This document shows, piece after piece, positions 57,233 through 64,000 of a DNA stretch of 64,000 bases. The notes beneath the pieces are model-generated. The model was not told the origin of the DNA, searched no databases, and worked only from the letters and a program-made list of their open reading frames with translations. The position numbers were made by a program, and so were the translations under genes. This DNA is from Melittangium boletus DSM 14713 (GTDB lineage Bacteria; Myxococcota; Myxococcia; Myxococcales; Myxococcaceae): positions 124,292-188,291 of the forward strand of contig NZ_CP022163.1 in the NCBI RefSeq assembly GCF_002305855.1, read 5' to 3'. The stretch's first letter is position 1. Every line of letters starts with the position of its first letter.

Positions 57233-57245
57233 CATTCGACGAATG
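57233..57245. promoter_or_regulatory. Small inverted repeat upstream of the lipoprotein gene
   Basis: CATTCG-A-CGAATG at 57233-57245 is a 13-base inverted repeat about 20 bases before ATG 57213. It could bind a dimeric regulator, but it is short and no consensus is matched. Confidence 0.25.
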
Positions 57246-57361
57246 CACTCACGGCATTTCCCTGTTTTTGCCACCGCCCGTGGGGCGACCCCCGCTCCAC
57301 CCCGTGCATCGCCGTCACTCGCGCCCGCTTCGCGTTCGCGGAACGGGCTCCCCCCGCGGAT

Positions 57362-57967
57362 TCAGCCCTTCAAACTGCCCAGCAACGCGTCCCACACCTC
57401 GTCCAGGCCCAGCTTCTCCGTGGCCGAGAAGGACAACACCGCCTCGCGCGGCAGGGACAACTGCTCGGCGAGCGCCGCGATCCGGGGCTTGCGCTTCGCC
57501 TTGGGCAGCCGGTCGATCTTCGTGGCCACCACCAGGATGCGCCGGTAGTTCTGCAAGTAGTCGAGCGTCTGGAAGTCGTCCGGGGTGGGTCCCACCTCGG
57601 AGTCGATGATGCTCACCACGACCTTCAGGTCCCGGCGCTTCTCCAGGTAGGTGGTGATCATCGACTGCCACTCGGCGCGCTCGCTCTTGCTCACCTTGGC
57701 GAAGCCGTAGCCAGGCAGGTCGCAGAAGCGCACCAGGTGCGGCTTGCCGTCGCGCTCCACGTCCACGTCGAAGAAGTTGAGCGTCCGGGTGCGTCCGGGG
57801 GTGTTCGACACGCGCACGAGCTTCTTGCGGCCCGTGAGGGCGTTGATCATGGACGACTTGCCCACGTTGGAGCGGCCCACGAAGGCGATCTCCGGGGCGA
57901 GGCTGGTGGGGTAGCCCTTGGGCTCCACCGCCGTGGTGAGGAAGCGGGCGTCGAGAATCTTGATCAC
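57362..57967 (-). CDS. ysxC: Ribosome-assembly GTP-binding protein YsxC/EngB
   Basis: The 201-residue GTPase acts in large-subunit ribosome maturation. G1 is GRSNVGKSS (~31-39), with the PGRTRTLNFF switch region (~57-66). G3 is DLPGYG (~84-89), G4 is TKID and G5 is SATEK. The length matches the family (~200). Its start lies 1 base after the upstream cytochrome gene's stop, so it is co-transcribed. Such proximity is unusual because YsxC is usually alone or near clpX/lon. Confidence 0.96.
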   Translation of the reverse strand: MIKILDARFLTTAVEPKGYPTSLAPEIAFVGRSNVGKSSMINALTGRKKLVRVSNTPGRTRTLNFFDVDVERDGKPHLVRFCDLPGYGFAKVSKSERAEWQSMITTYLEKRRDLKVVVSIIDSEVGPTPDDFQTLDYLQNYRRILVVATKIDRLPKAKRKPRIAALAEQLSLPREAVLSFSATEKLGLDEVWDALLGSLKG

Positions 57968-57968
57968 G

Positions 57969-58472
57969 CTATTTCTTCTTGGAGGCCTCGGGCGGGGGAC
58001 TCTCCGCGCGAGGGTTCTTGTTGCCGGCCCGCTCGGCGGACCAGTGGTCGATGGCCTTGAGGGACTCGACGAAGTTGAAGGGCTTGAGCGACGGAGAAGA
58101 AGCGTCGTGGCAGGTGCGGCACGCCTTCTCCGAGGGGTCCACGAGGCCCACCAGCCGCGCCAGCTCCGCGTCCTTCATCACGTAGGAAGGCGAGTAGTAC
58201 TGACCGGCGCCGTGGCACGTCTCGCACGTGACATGCGACACGCCCTGGGAGGCCTGGTCCGGCGCATGGCAGGACAGGCAGCGGGCGTCCTTCTGCTGGG
58301 CCGGGCTGAGCGAATCGCCGGCCCGCGCATGCTTGGACTGCATCCAGGCGTCATAAGCCGCCGGGTGGCAGCCCTTGCAGCTCTCCGGGCCGAGGAGATC
58401 CGCCGCCCCGGCGGCACCGCACAGGCCGAGGGCGAACACGAGGGACAGGAGCGAGGGACCGTGAGCACGCAT
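57969..58472 (-). CDS. Exported tetraheme cytochrome c
   Basis: The 167-residue protein has a signal peptide (MRAHGPSLLSLVFALGLCGAAGAA). Four heme c-attachment motifs are visible: CKGCH (32-36), CLSCH (65-69), CETCH (83-87) and CRTCH (118-122). This resembles the c554/multiheme carrier family. It probably shuttles electrons in the periplasm, and no oxidoreductase partner is adjacent. ATG 58472 fits the signal peptide; ATG 58496 is another option. It lies 1 base upstream of ysxC. Confidence 0.88.
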   Translation of the reverse strand: MRAHGPSLLSLVFALGLCGAAGAADLLGPESCKGCHPAAYDAWMQSKHARAGDSLSPAQQKDARCLSCHAPDQASQGVSHVTCETCHGAGQYYSPSYVMKDAELARLVGLVDPSEKACRTCHDASSPSLKPFNFVESLKAIDHWSAERAGNKNPRAESPPPEASKKK

Positions 58473-58579
58473 CGGTCCGGTCACTAGCAGACGCATGTGG
58501 GGGGAGCAAGGCGCGGGTAGGAAACACAAGCCAGGGAGCGCTTGAGCCGACACGAACGAATCCGCTACATCCTGGGGGC

Positions 58580-59044
58580 ATGAAGACCCTCACCCTCGTC
58601 GCCGTGCTCCTCGCCGCCGCGCCCGTGGTGGCCAAACCCTGGCAGGGCATCGAACCCGGACAGGCTCGGCGTGACAGTGTCATCAAGAAATTCGGAGAGC
58701 CCTCCCGCACCATCACCCAGGGTGGCAAGGAGATCATCGCCTACTTCGACCAGAAGGCCATCCCGGGCACCCAGCAGGTGCAGTTCACCGTGGATCCGGG
58801 CACCCAGCAGGTCGAGCGCATCTCGGTCTTCCCCGGCCCCGTCGTGGACAAGGAGTCGGTGGAGAGCACCTACGGTCCGCCCTGCCCTCCGGGCAAGGCG
58901 CCCGCCAGCGCCTGCTACCAGAAGAAGATCACGGACGAGTTCCGCACCTACCTCTTCTATGCCCGGCTGGGGCTGGCCGTGTTCCTCAACGCGGACGGCA
59001 AGACGGTGCAGTCGCTCACCTTCACCGCTCAGAGCACGAAGTAG
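58580..59044 (+). CDS. Exported BamE/SmpA-like small protein
   Basis: The 154-residue product has a signal peptide (MKTLTLVAVLLAAAPVVA, cleaved near AKPW). The mature part starts PWQGIEPGQARRDSVIKKFGEPSRTITQGGKEIIAYF, which resembles the beginning of the BamE/SmpA fold (G-x-T-x-x-x-V-x-x-xFGxP). A second half with VERISVFPGPVVDKESVE follows. No lipobox cysteine is seen, so it is not a classic BamE lipoprotein. It is probably periplasmic. It diverges from the cytochrome gene and is 6 bases upstream of coaE. Confidence 0.78.
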   Translation: MKTLTLVAVLLAAAPVVAKPWQGIEPGQARRDSVIKKFGEPSRTITQGGKEIIAYFDQKAIPGTQQVQFTVDPGTQQVERISVFPGPVVDKESVESTYGPPCPPGKAPASACYQKKITDEFRTYLFYARLGLAVFLNADGKTVQSLTFTAQSTK

Positions 59045-59050
59045 GCCCGG

Positions 59051-59647
59051 GTGAAGATCTACGGACTGACGGGCGGCATCGCCTCGGGCAAGAGCACCGC
59101 GAGCCGGATGTTCCGCGAGCAGGGCGCCGAGGTGCTGGACGCGGACGTGCTCGCGCGCGAGGTGGTGGAGCCGGGCACGCCCGGGCTCGCGGCGGTGGCG
59201 AAGCGCTTTCCCGGCGTGGTGGGGCCCGATGGCCAGCTGGACCGGGCGAAGCTGGGCACGCGCATCTTCGGGGACCCGGCCGAGCGCGCCGCGCTCAACG
59301 CGCTGCTCCATCCGCTCATCCGCGAGCGCTTCCTGCAACGCACCCAGGCGCTCGCCGAGTCGGGGGTGAAGCGCCTCCTCTATGACGTGCCCCTGCTCAT
59401 CGAGAGCGGGCTGCACGAGACGATGGAGGGGGTGGTGCTGGTGTGGGTGCCCCGGGACATCCAGCGACAGCGGCTGATGCGGCGCGATGGCCTGTCCGAG
59501 GAGGCCGCGGAGGCGAGGCTCGCCGCCCAGTTGCCGCTGGACGGCAAGCGCGCGCACGCCCACTGGGTGGTGGACAACTCGGGAAGCCCGGAGTCCACCC
59601 GTGAGCAGGTGCACGCCGTGTGGACAGAGCTGCTCGCGCGAAGCTAG
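59051..59647 (+). CDS. coaE: Dephospho-CoA kinase
   Basis: The 198-residue enzyme phosphorylates dephospho-CoA, the last step of coenzyme A synthesis. The P-loop is GLTGGIASGKST (5-16). DADVLAREVVEPG (~30-42) binds the substrate. DVPLLIESGLHE (~112-123) and VWVPRDIQRQRLMRRDGLSEEAAEARLAAQ (the lid and adenine-binding region) follow. The length matches the family (~200). The start is GTG 59051, 6 bases after the previous stop, so it is likely co-transcribed with the small exported gene. Confidence 0.96.
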   Translation: MKIYGLTGGIASGKSTASRMFREQGAEVLDADVLAREVVEPGTPGLAAVAKRFPGVVGPDGQLDRAKLGTRIFGDPAERAALNALLHPLIRERFLQRTQALAESGVKRLLYDVPLLIESGLHETMEGVVLVWVPRDIQRQRLMRRDGLSEEAAEARLAAQLPLDGKRAHAHWVVDNSGSPESTREQVHAVWTELLARS

Positions 59648-59683
59648 GCCGGAGCGGGTTCCACTGTATGCTCCCCGCCCCAT

Positions 59684-60868
59684 ATGAGTGACACGCGCAA
59701 GGAAGCCCGTGCCGAGGCCGGGACGTACTTCATCACCGGCTACCCGGGCTTCATCGGCAAACGGCTGGTCGAGCACATCCTCCGCGAGGAGCCCAAGGCC
59801 CACGTCTACGCCCTGGTGCAGCCCAAGCATTTCAAGGAGGCCCAGCAGCTGGCCACCCGGCTCAAGGGGGTGGGGGGCACGCTGGAGCTGCTCACCGGCG
59901 ACATCGTGGACATGCACCTGGGCCTGTCCGGCGAGGAGTACCAGCGGCTGTGCGCGCGGGTGACGCACATCTACCACCTGGCCGCGGTCTTCTACCTGGG
60001 CGTGCCCAAGGAGACGGCCTGGCGCGTCAACGTGGATGGCACGCGCAACGTGCTGGAGCTGGCGCGCGACTGCGAGCACCTCCAGCGCTTCAACTACTTC
60101 TCCACCTGCCATGTGTCCGGCGACCGGCTGGGCGTCATCGCCGAGGACGAGCTGGACTGCGGCCAGTCCTTCCGCAACGTCTACGAGGAGACGAAGTTCC
60201 ACGCCGAGCAGCGCATCCAACGCGCCGCCTCGAGCCTGCCCGTCACCATCTTCCGCCCGTGCAGCGTGGTGGGCGACTCGCGCACCGGGGAGATCGACCG
60301 CTTCGAGGGCCCCTACTACCTGGGCATCCTCCTGGTGACGAGTCCGCTCGTCATGCCCCTGCCCCTGCCCGGCAACGGCGTGGCCCCGCTCAACGTGGTG
60401 CCCGTGGACTACGTGGTGCAGGCCGTCTGGGCGCTGTCGCATGATCCTCGCGCCGTGGGCCGCACCTTCCACCTGGTGGACCCCAACCCCATGAGCGCCC
60501 GCCGCGTCTACGAGCGCATCGCCGAGCAGTCGAACAAGAAGCTGCCCCGCTTCAACCTCTCGGCCCGGGCCGCGGATGTGATGCTGCGCCTGCCCGTGCT
60601 GGAGAAGCTCGCCCGGCCCCAGCGCGCCGCGCTCGGCTACGTCAACCACCTGGCCATCTACAACTGCCACAACACCCTGGAGCTGTTGGACGGCACCGGC
60701 ATCCGTTGCCCTCCCCTCGCCTCCTACCTGGAGCAGCTCGTGGCCTACGTGCGCGAGCAGTACCGCCGGCGCCGCGAGAGCTCCTCCGAGGTGGAGGATC
60801 CCCTCGATCTGAGTCCCCCGCCCTCCGCCGAGGACGACACCGACGCCGAGCCCCCGCGGAGCCGCTGA
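59684..60868 (+). CDS. Extended SDR / thioester-reductase-like oxidoreductase
   Basis: The 394-residue protein has an N-terminal NAD(P) site TGYPGFIGKRLVEHIL (~18-33). The catalytic Y-x3-K is YEETK (~167-171), preceded by NYFSTCHVSGD. DIVDMHLGLSGEEYQRL marks the thioester-reductase-type (TIGR01746-like) branch. FRPCSVVGDSRTGEIDRFEGPYY matches its substrate loop. The acidic, Ser/Pro-rich C-terminus is extra. The substrate is probably an acyl or fatty aldehyde-type compound. It lies 3 bases before the lipoprotein at 60872, so they are co-transcribed. Confidence 0.85.
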   Translation: MSDTRKEARAEAGTYFITGYPGFIGKRLVEHILREEPKAHVYALVQPKHFKEAQQLATRLKGVGGTLELLTGDIVDMHLGLSGEEYQRLCARVTHIYHLAAVFYLGVPKETAWRVNVDGTRNVLELARDCEHLQRFNYFSTCHVSGDRLGVIAEDELDCGQSFRNVYEETKFHAEQRIQRAASSLPVTIFRPCSVVGDSRTGEIDRFEGPYYLGILLVTSPLVMPLPLPGNGVAPLNVVPVDYVVQAVWALSHDPRAVGRTFHLVDPNPMSARRVYERIAEQSNKKLPRFNLSARAADVMLRLPVLEKLARPQRAALGYVNHLAIYNCHNTLELLDGTGIRCPPLASYLEQLVAYVREQYRRRRESSSEVEDPLDLSPPPSAEDDTDAEPPRSR

Positions 60869-60871
60869 CCC

Positions 60872-61825
60872 ATGCGCCACGTTCTCTCCACTCTGCCCCT
60901 CCTGGGCCTCTCCGCCCTGCTCGGCGCCGGTTGTCTCGCCACCACCGAGCCTCCCGTCGTGAAGGATCCCTGCGAGCCCAACCCCTGCACCCAGGGGGAT
61001 AAAACCACCTGCTTCAACGACAACGGCCGCGCGAGCTGTCTGTGCAAGCAGGGCACGATCCCCCGGCCCAATGGCTCGTGCGAGCCCGTCTCCGCGGCCA
61101 ACTGCCCCGAGCACGCGGGCGACGGCTCCGAGCCGGATGACTGCATCGCCCGGGCGCTCCCGCTCGCGCCCAACACCCCGGTCACCGAGCGGACCATCGA
61201 GCCCGTGGGCGACTACGACTTCTTCCGGATCGACGGCGCCGCGCGCAACGTCTACACCCTCTCGGCGGAACCCGGGACGGGCTCGATCCTGCCTCGCCTG
61301 GACGTCTTCGATCAGCAGGGCGTCTGGCTGACGGCGCTGGATGGCTCACCCAAGGTGACGCTCGGATTCAAGGCCCGCGTCGGCGCGCCCTACTACGTGC
61401 GCGTGAGCCACTCCCCGAAGGATCCCTCGGCGGGCACCGGTGGGTACACCCTGAACCTCGCGACGCCCGTGGTGGACGACCATGGGGACACGACCACCGA
61501 GGCCACCACCTTCACCCCGAGCCCCGCGGGCAGCGGCTCACCCGCCACGATCTCCGGCCGCTTCGAGTACGGGCAGGACGACGACTTCTTCTCCTTCCCC
61601 GTGGTGTTCAACGCCATCTACCGCATCGAGTTCGACACCGCCTCCGGCCGCGTCATCCCCGCGCTCGCCGCCTTCATCCGCGAGGACGTGAAGAACCCAT
61701 TCCGCACCGCGCAAAACGCCTTCATCGAGTTCAGGGCGGACTCGAGCACCACGGTGTACCTGGATCTCTACTCGGGAAGCGCGGAGCCGGGCAGCTACGC
61801 CTTCAGAGTTCTCGAGTACCGTTAG
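60872..61825 (+). CDS. EGF-like and PPC-domain lipoprotein
   Basis: The 317-residue lipoprotein has the signal LSALLGAGC (acceptor C21). An EGF-like module with six cysteines at ~32-69 follows (CEPNPCTQGDKTTCFN, CLCKQGTIPRPNGSCEP). Two pre-peptidase C-terminal-like beta domains fill the rest: VGDYDFFRIDG at ~110-120 and a later DDDFFSFPVVFN, both with TYTLN-like strands. Such modules are found in myxobacterial surface and extracellular proteins. There is no enzyme domain. Its 3' end overlaps the convergent gene at 61803 by 23 bases. Confidence 0.82.
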   Translation: MRHVLSTLPLLGLSALLGAGCLATTEPPVVKDPCEPNPCTQGDKTTCFNDNGRASCLCKQGTIPRPNGSCEPVSAANCPEHAGDGSEPDDCIARALPLAPNTPVTERTIEPVGDYDFFRIDGAARNVYTLSAEPGTGSILPRLDVFDQQGVWLTALDGSPKVTLGFKARVGAPYYVRVSHSPKDPSAGTGGYTLNLATPVVDDHGDTTTEATTFTPSPAGSGSPATISGRFEYGQDDDFFSFPVVFNAIYRIEFDTASGRVIPALAAFIREDVKNPFRTAQNAFIEFRADSSTTVYLDLYSGSAEPGSYAFRVLEYR

Positions 61826-62462
61826 CGCCCCGCGTCAGGATGACGTCCTGGTCCAACAACTGGACCAGGACGCGCATCGTCTCCAACCGGGACATGCCCG
61901 AGACGGAGAAGAGCGCCTCGTAGCTCAGCAGTCCGTCGATGCGCGACAGCAGGAAGCCCATGCGTGCATCCAGGCTGAGCTTCATCAACTCCGCCATGCG
62001 CAGCTTCAACAGGGGCACCTGCCGGGTGTCTCCCAGCCTCGCCTCCAGAGCGGCCCGCTGCGCGTTCTCGCACCGCCCGCGCGCCGCCGCCAGCCGCTCA
62101 TCCGCCGGATCACACTCCTCGGCCTTGCGCAGCAGCTCCAACGCGCTCGTCACATCTCCCAGCGCGAGCAGTTCCTCCACGCCCACCAGCAGCGTGCTCA
62201 CCTCGCGCGACCCCTCGAGCGGAAGCTCCTCCTCCGCGGGGGCGCGGGCCGCCACCTCGGACTCGGCCAGGAAGGCCAGCACGTCGGCCGTGATGGACGG
62301 CATGGACGCCGTCTCCCCGGCCAGCAACATCTCCTCGTCCTCCAACAGGACGACGCTCACCTCCACCTGGGACGGAGTCGCGGGTGCCTCGGCCATCACG
62401 CCCAGGGCGGACGCGGCGAGCACCTGCGGCGGCACGCTGGACTGCGAAGAATCGCTCTGCAT
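61803..62462 (-). CDS. TPR-like protein with a C-terminal winged-helix-like module
   Basis: The 219-residue protein has an acidic, Val/Glu-rich N-terminus. A tetratricopeptide-like helix pair follows near 95-130 (GDVTSALELLRKAEECDPADERLAAARGRCENAQ). The C-terminal ~70 residues (LKLRMAELMKLSLDARMGFLLSRIDGLLSYEALFSVSGMSRLETMRVLVQLLDQDVI) match a module often found at the end of myxobacterial FHA/TPR proteins that probably mediates interactions. ATG 62462 is used. It overlaps the lipoprotein gene by 23 bases at the 3' ends. A precise role is not known. Confidence 0.65.
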   Translation of the reverse strand: MQSDSSQSSVPPQVLAASALGVMAEAPATPSQVEVSVVLLEDEEMLLAGETASMPSITADVLAFLAESEVAARAPAEEELPLEGSREVSTLLVGVEELLALGDVTSALELLRKAEECDPADERLAAARGRCENAQRAALEARLGDTRQVPLLKLRMAELMKLSLDARMGFLLSRIDGLLSYEALFSVSGMSRLETMRVLVQLLDQDVILTRGANGTREL

Positions 62463-62695
62463 AAGCCACCCCCTTGCCCCGCGCCTTGGGGGGAAACGAA
62501 GCCCGAGAACAGAAAAACCGGGAAAGCGCAACGGCCTTTGAAAATCCTAGATCCTCACAGGGCTGTCCGTCAACGCCCCGGGTGGATTTTTGCAGGCTGA
62601 GAATAAGCGCGGGGTTCGGCGACGACGCGCCCCCCGGCGGGGCGCATCCTCGTGGGAGGCGCGGCACCCGGCCGGAGCGGCGGTGAGGCGAGGAC

Positions 62696-63952
62696 TCAGG
62701 CCCTGAGGGCGCGCTCGAGCAGGCGGACGCCCTGATCGAGATCGTCGTGAGACACGGTGTAGGCCGGGGCGAAGCGCAGCGTCTTCTCGCCTGCGGCGTT
62801 GAGGAGCAGGCCGAACTCGCGGCACTTCGCGATGATGGGGGCGGCGTCCTGGAAGAGCTCCACACCGATGAGCAGGCCCATTCCGCGCACCTCCTTGATG
62901 ACGGTGGGCAGACGGCCCTGCAGGTCGCGCAGGCGGCCGAGGAAGAACTCGCCCTTCTGCGCCACGTCGCGCAGCAACTGCGGCTCGCTCACCTTTCGGG
63001 CGACGACATTGGCCGCGACGGCGGCGATCAGGTTGCCGCCGAAGGTGGAGCCGTGGGTGCCCGGCGTCAGGCTCTTCCCGGCCTCCTCGGTGCACAGCAT
63101 GGCGCCAATGGGCATGCCATTGCCGAGCGACTTGGCCAGGCTGATGGCGTCCGGGAGGATGCCCTCGTGCTGGTAGGCGAAGACCTTTCCGGTGCGGCCC
63201 ATGCCGGTCTGGATCTCATCCACGAGCAGCAGCAGCCCCTGCTCGTCGCACAGGGTCCGCAGGGCCTTGAGGAAGCCCTGGGGCGCCTGACGCACGCCGC
63301 CCTCGCCCTGGATGGGCTCCACGAGGATGGCCGCGGTGCGCTCGCTCACCGCCTTGCGCACGGCGTCGATGTCGCCGTAGGGCACGTGGGTGAAGCCCTC
63401 GGGCAGCGGCTCGAAGCCCTTCTGGTACTTCGGCTGTCCGGTGGCCGTGAGCATGGCCAGCGTGCGGCCATGGAACGAGTTCTCGAAGCAGATGACCTCG
63501 TAGCGGCCCGGCTGGCCCCGGTCCTTCTGCACCTTGCGCGCGAGCTTGACCATCGCCTCGTTGGCCTCTCCGCCCGAGTTGCAGAAGAAGGCGCGCTGCA
63601 GGCCCGACGCGGCGGTGAGCCGGGCGGCCAGGTCGATCTGCGGCTGCGAGTAGAAGACGTTGGACACGTGCCACAGCTTGTCGATCTGCCCGCGCACCGC
63701 CGCCACCACCTCGGGGTTGCAGTGGCCCAGGCCGCACGTGGCGATACCGCTGAGCAGGTCCAGGTACTCGCGCCCATCCGCGTCCCACACGCGCGAGCCC
63801 AGCCCGCGCTCCAGAACGATGGGCTGCTGCTTGTAGTTCTGCAGCAGGTGCGCCTTGGCCTTGTCGATCCACTGCTCGTTCTTGGCCGTGGACGCGGAGC
63901 CTCGCGGCGCGGCATCCGCCTTGAGGGAGCTCAGGGAAGACAGGGACGACAT
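62696..63952 (-). CDS. argD: Acetylornithine/succinyldiaminopimelate aminotransferase
   Basis: The 418-residue class III PLP aminotransferase acts in arginine synthesis and probably lysine synthesis. The PLP lysine is K274 (SLAKSLGNG). D245 in LLVDEIQTGMGRTG contacts the PLP ring nitrogen. FCNSGGEANEAMVKLAR (~123-139), VEPIQGEGGV and THGSTFGGN match the family. The first ~20 residues (MSSLSSLSSLKADAAPRG) are a Ser-rich extension. AGGAG precedes ATG 63952. The genes between it and the right edge are outside the window, so its operon is unknown. Confidence 0.94.
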   Translation of the reverse strand: MSSLSSLSSLKADAAPRGSASTAKNEQWIDKAKAHLLQNYKQQPIVLERGLGSRVWDADGREYLDLLSGIATCGLGHCNPEVVAAVRGQIDKLWHVSNVFYSQPQIDLAARLTAASGLQRAFFCNSGGEANEAMVKLARKVQKDRGQPGRYEVICFENSFHGRTLAMLTATGQPKYQKGFEPLPEGFTHVPYGDIDAVRKAVSERTAAILVEPIQGEGGVRQAPQGFLKALRTLCDEQGLLLLVDEIQTGMGRTGKVFAYQHEGILPDAISLAKSLGNGMPIGAMLCTEEAGKSLTPGTHGSTFGGNLIAAVAANVVARKVSEPQLLRDVAQKGEFFLGRLRDLQGRLPTVIKEVRGMGLLIGVELFQDAAPIIAKCREFGLLLNAAGEKTLRFAPAYTVSHDDLDQGVRLLERALRA

Positions 63953-64000
63953 GGGGGATTCTCCTGGGGGGGATACGACTAGAGGATGTAACGCGAGAGA

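Noticed and set aside
62627..62645. GCGCCCC/GGGGCGC hairpin after argD
   Set aside because: It has a short stem and no U tract in very GC-rich DNA, so it is not reliable as a terminator.

Overview
The window is very GC-rich DNA with almost every gene in the strongly G/C-ending codon style of myxobacteria. Organism inference: a member of the Cystobacterineae (Myxococcus/Archangium/Cystobacter type). The signs are a giant secreted protein with ELWxxDGT repeats, HYR domains and a MYXO-CTERM-like tail, a membrane-anchored Ser/Thr kinase, lipoproteins with fused nuclease-like domains, a DUF6178-type protein and many GTG/TTG starts. No phage, insertion sequence or CRISPR array is visible. One tRNA (Cys, GCA) is present.

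Layout. 1-4.8 kb: tail of an HrpB-like helicase, an acetyltransferase, two uncharacterised proteins, ferredoxin FdxA, aspartate-semialdehyde dehydrogenase and a rhodanese. 4.95 kb: tRNA-Cys and its terminator. 5.1-9 kb: PurL. 9.1-16.2 kb: the ELWxxDGT/HYR surface protein, translationally coupled to a molybdopterin oxidoreductase, then a GST-like protein. 16.2-21.8 kb: a beta-propeller-like membrane protein, a SpoIID-domain lipoprotein, a TonB-family protein and a cation efflux protein. 21.8-26.8 kb: a periplasmic binding lipoprotein, a Gfo/Idh/MocA oxidoreductase and LeuS. 26.8-29.2 kb: a lipoprotein with a C-terminal HNH-like nuclease region and a SUKH-like partner. 29.3-34.8 kb: gcvT-gcvH-gcvP diverging from metF. 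35-39 kb: an epoxide-hydrolase-like enzyme, a His-rich protein and a TonB-dependent receptor. 39-45 kb: folD with an ADP-ribosylglycohydrolase, a TerB/DnaJ protein, Uma2, Smr, an adenosine deaminase-like enzyme and pyrD. 45-50 kb: a DUF4097-like protein, a glycosyltransferase, an O-antigen-ligase-like protein and DUF6178. 50-55 kb: small accessory genes, an AraC regulator and a Ser/Thr kinase. 55.4-57.2 kb: a second lipoprotein/partner cassette, with a PD-(D/E)XK-like motif. 57.4-64 kb: YsxC, a tetraheme cytochrome, CoaE, an extended SDR, lipoproteins and ArgD.

How genes work together. One-carbon and nucleotide metabolism is well represented (PurL, GcvTHP, MetF, FolD, PyrD, adenosine deaminase), mostly as scattered short operons. 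The accessory theme is the cell surface: MYXO-CTERM-like anchoring, several lipoproteins, a TonB receptor with a metal-ligand-rich partner, and O-antigen or exopolysaccharide genes.

The most interesting signal is a pair of unrelated cassettes (26842-29228 and 55379-57213) with the same layout. Each has an N-terminal lipoprotein signal, a C-terminal or central nuclease-like motif, and a tightly coupled downstream partner. This resembles the SitA/SitI toxin-immunity cassettes exchanged between kin by myxobacterial outer-membrane exchange. That link is an inference from architecture, not a demonstrated homology.
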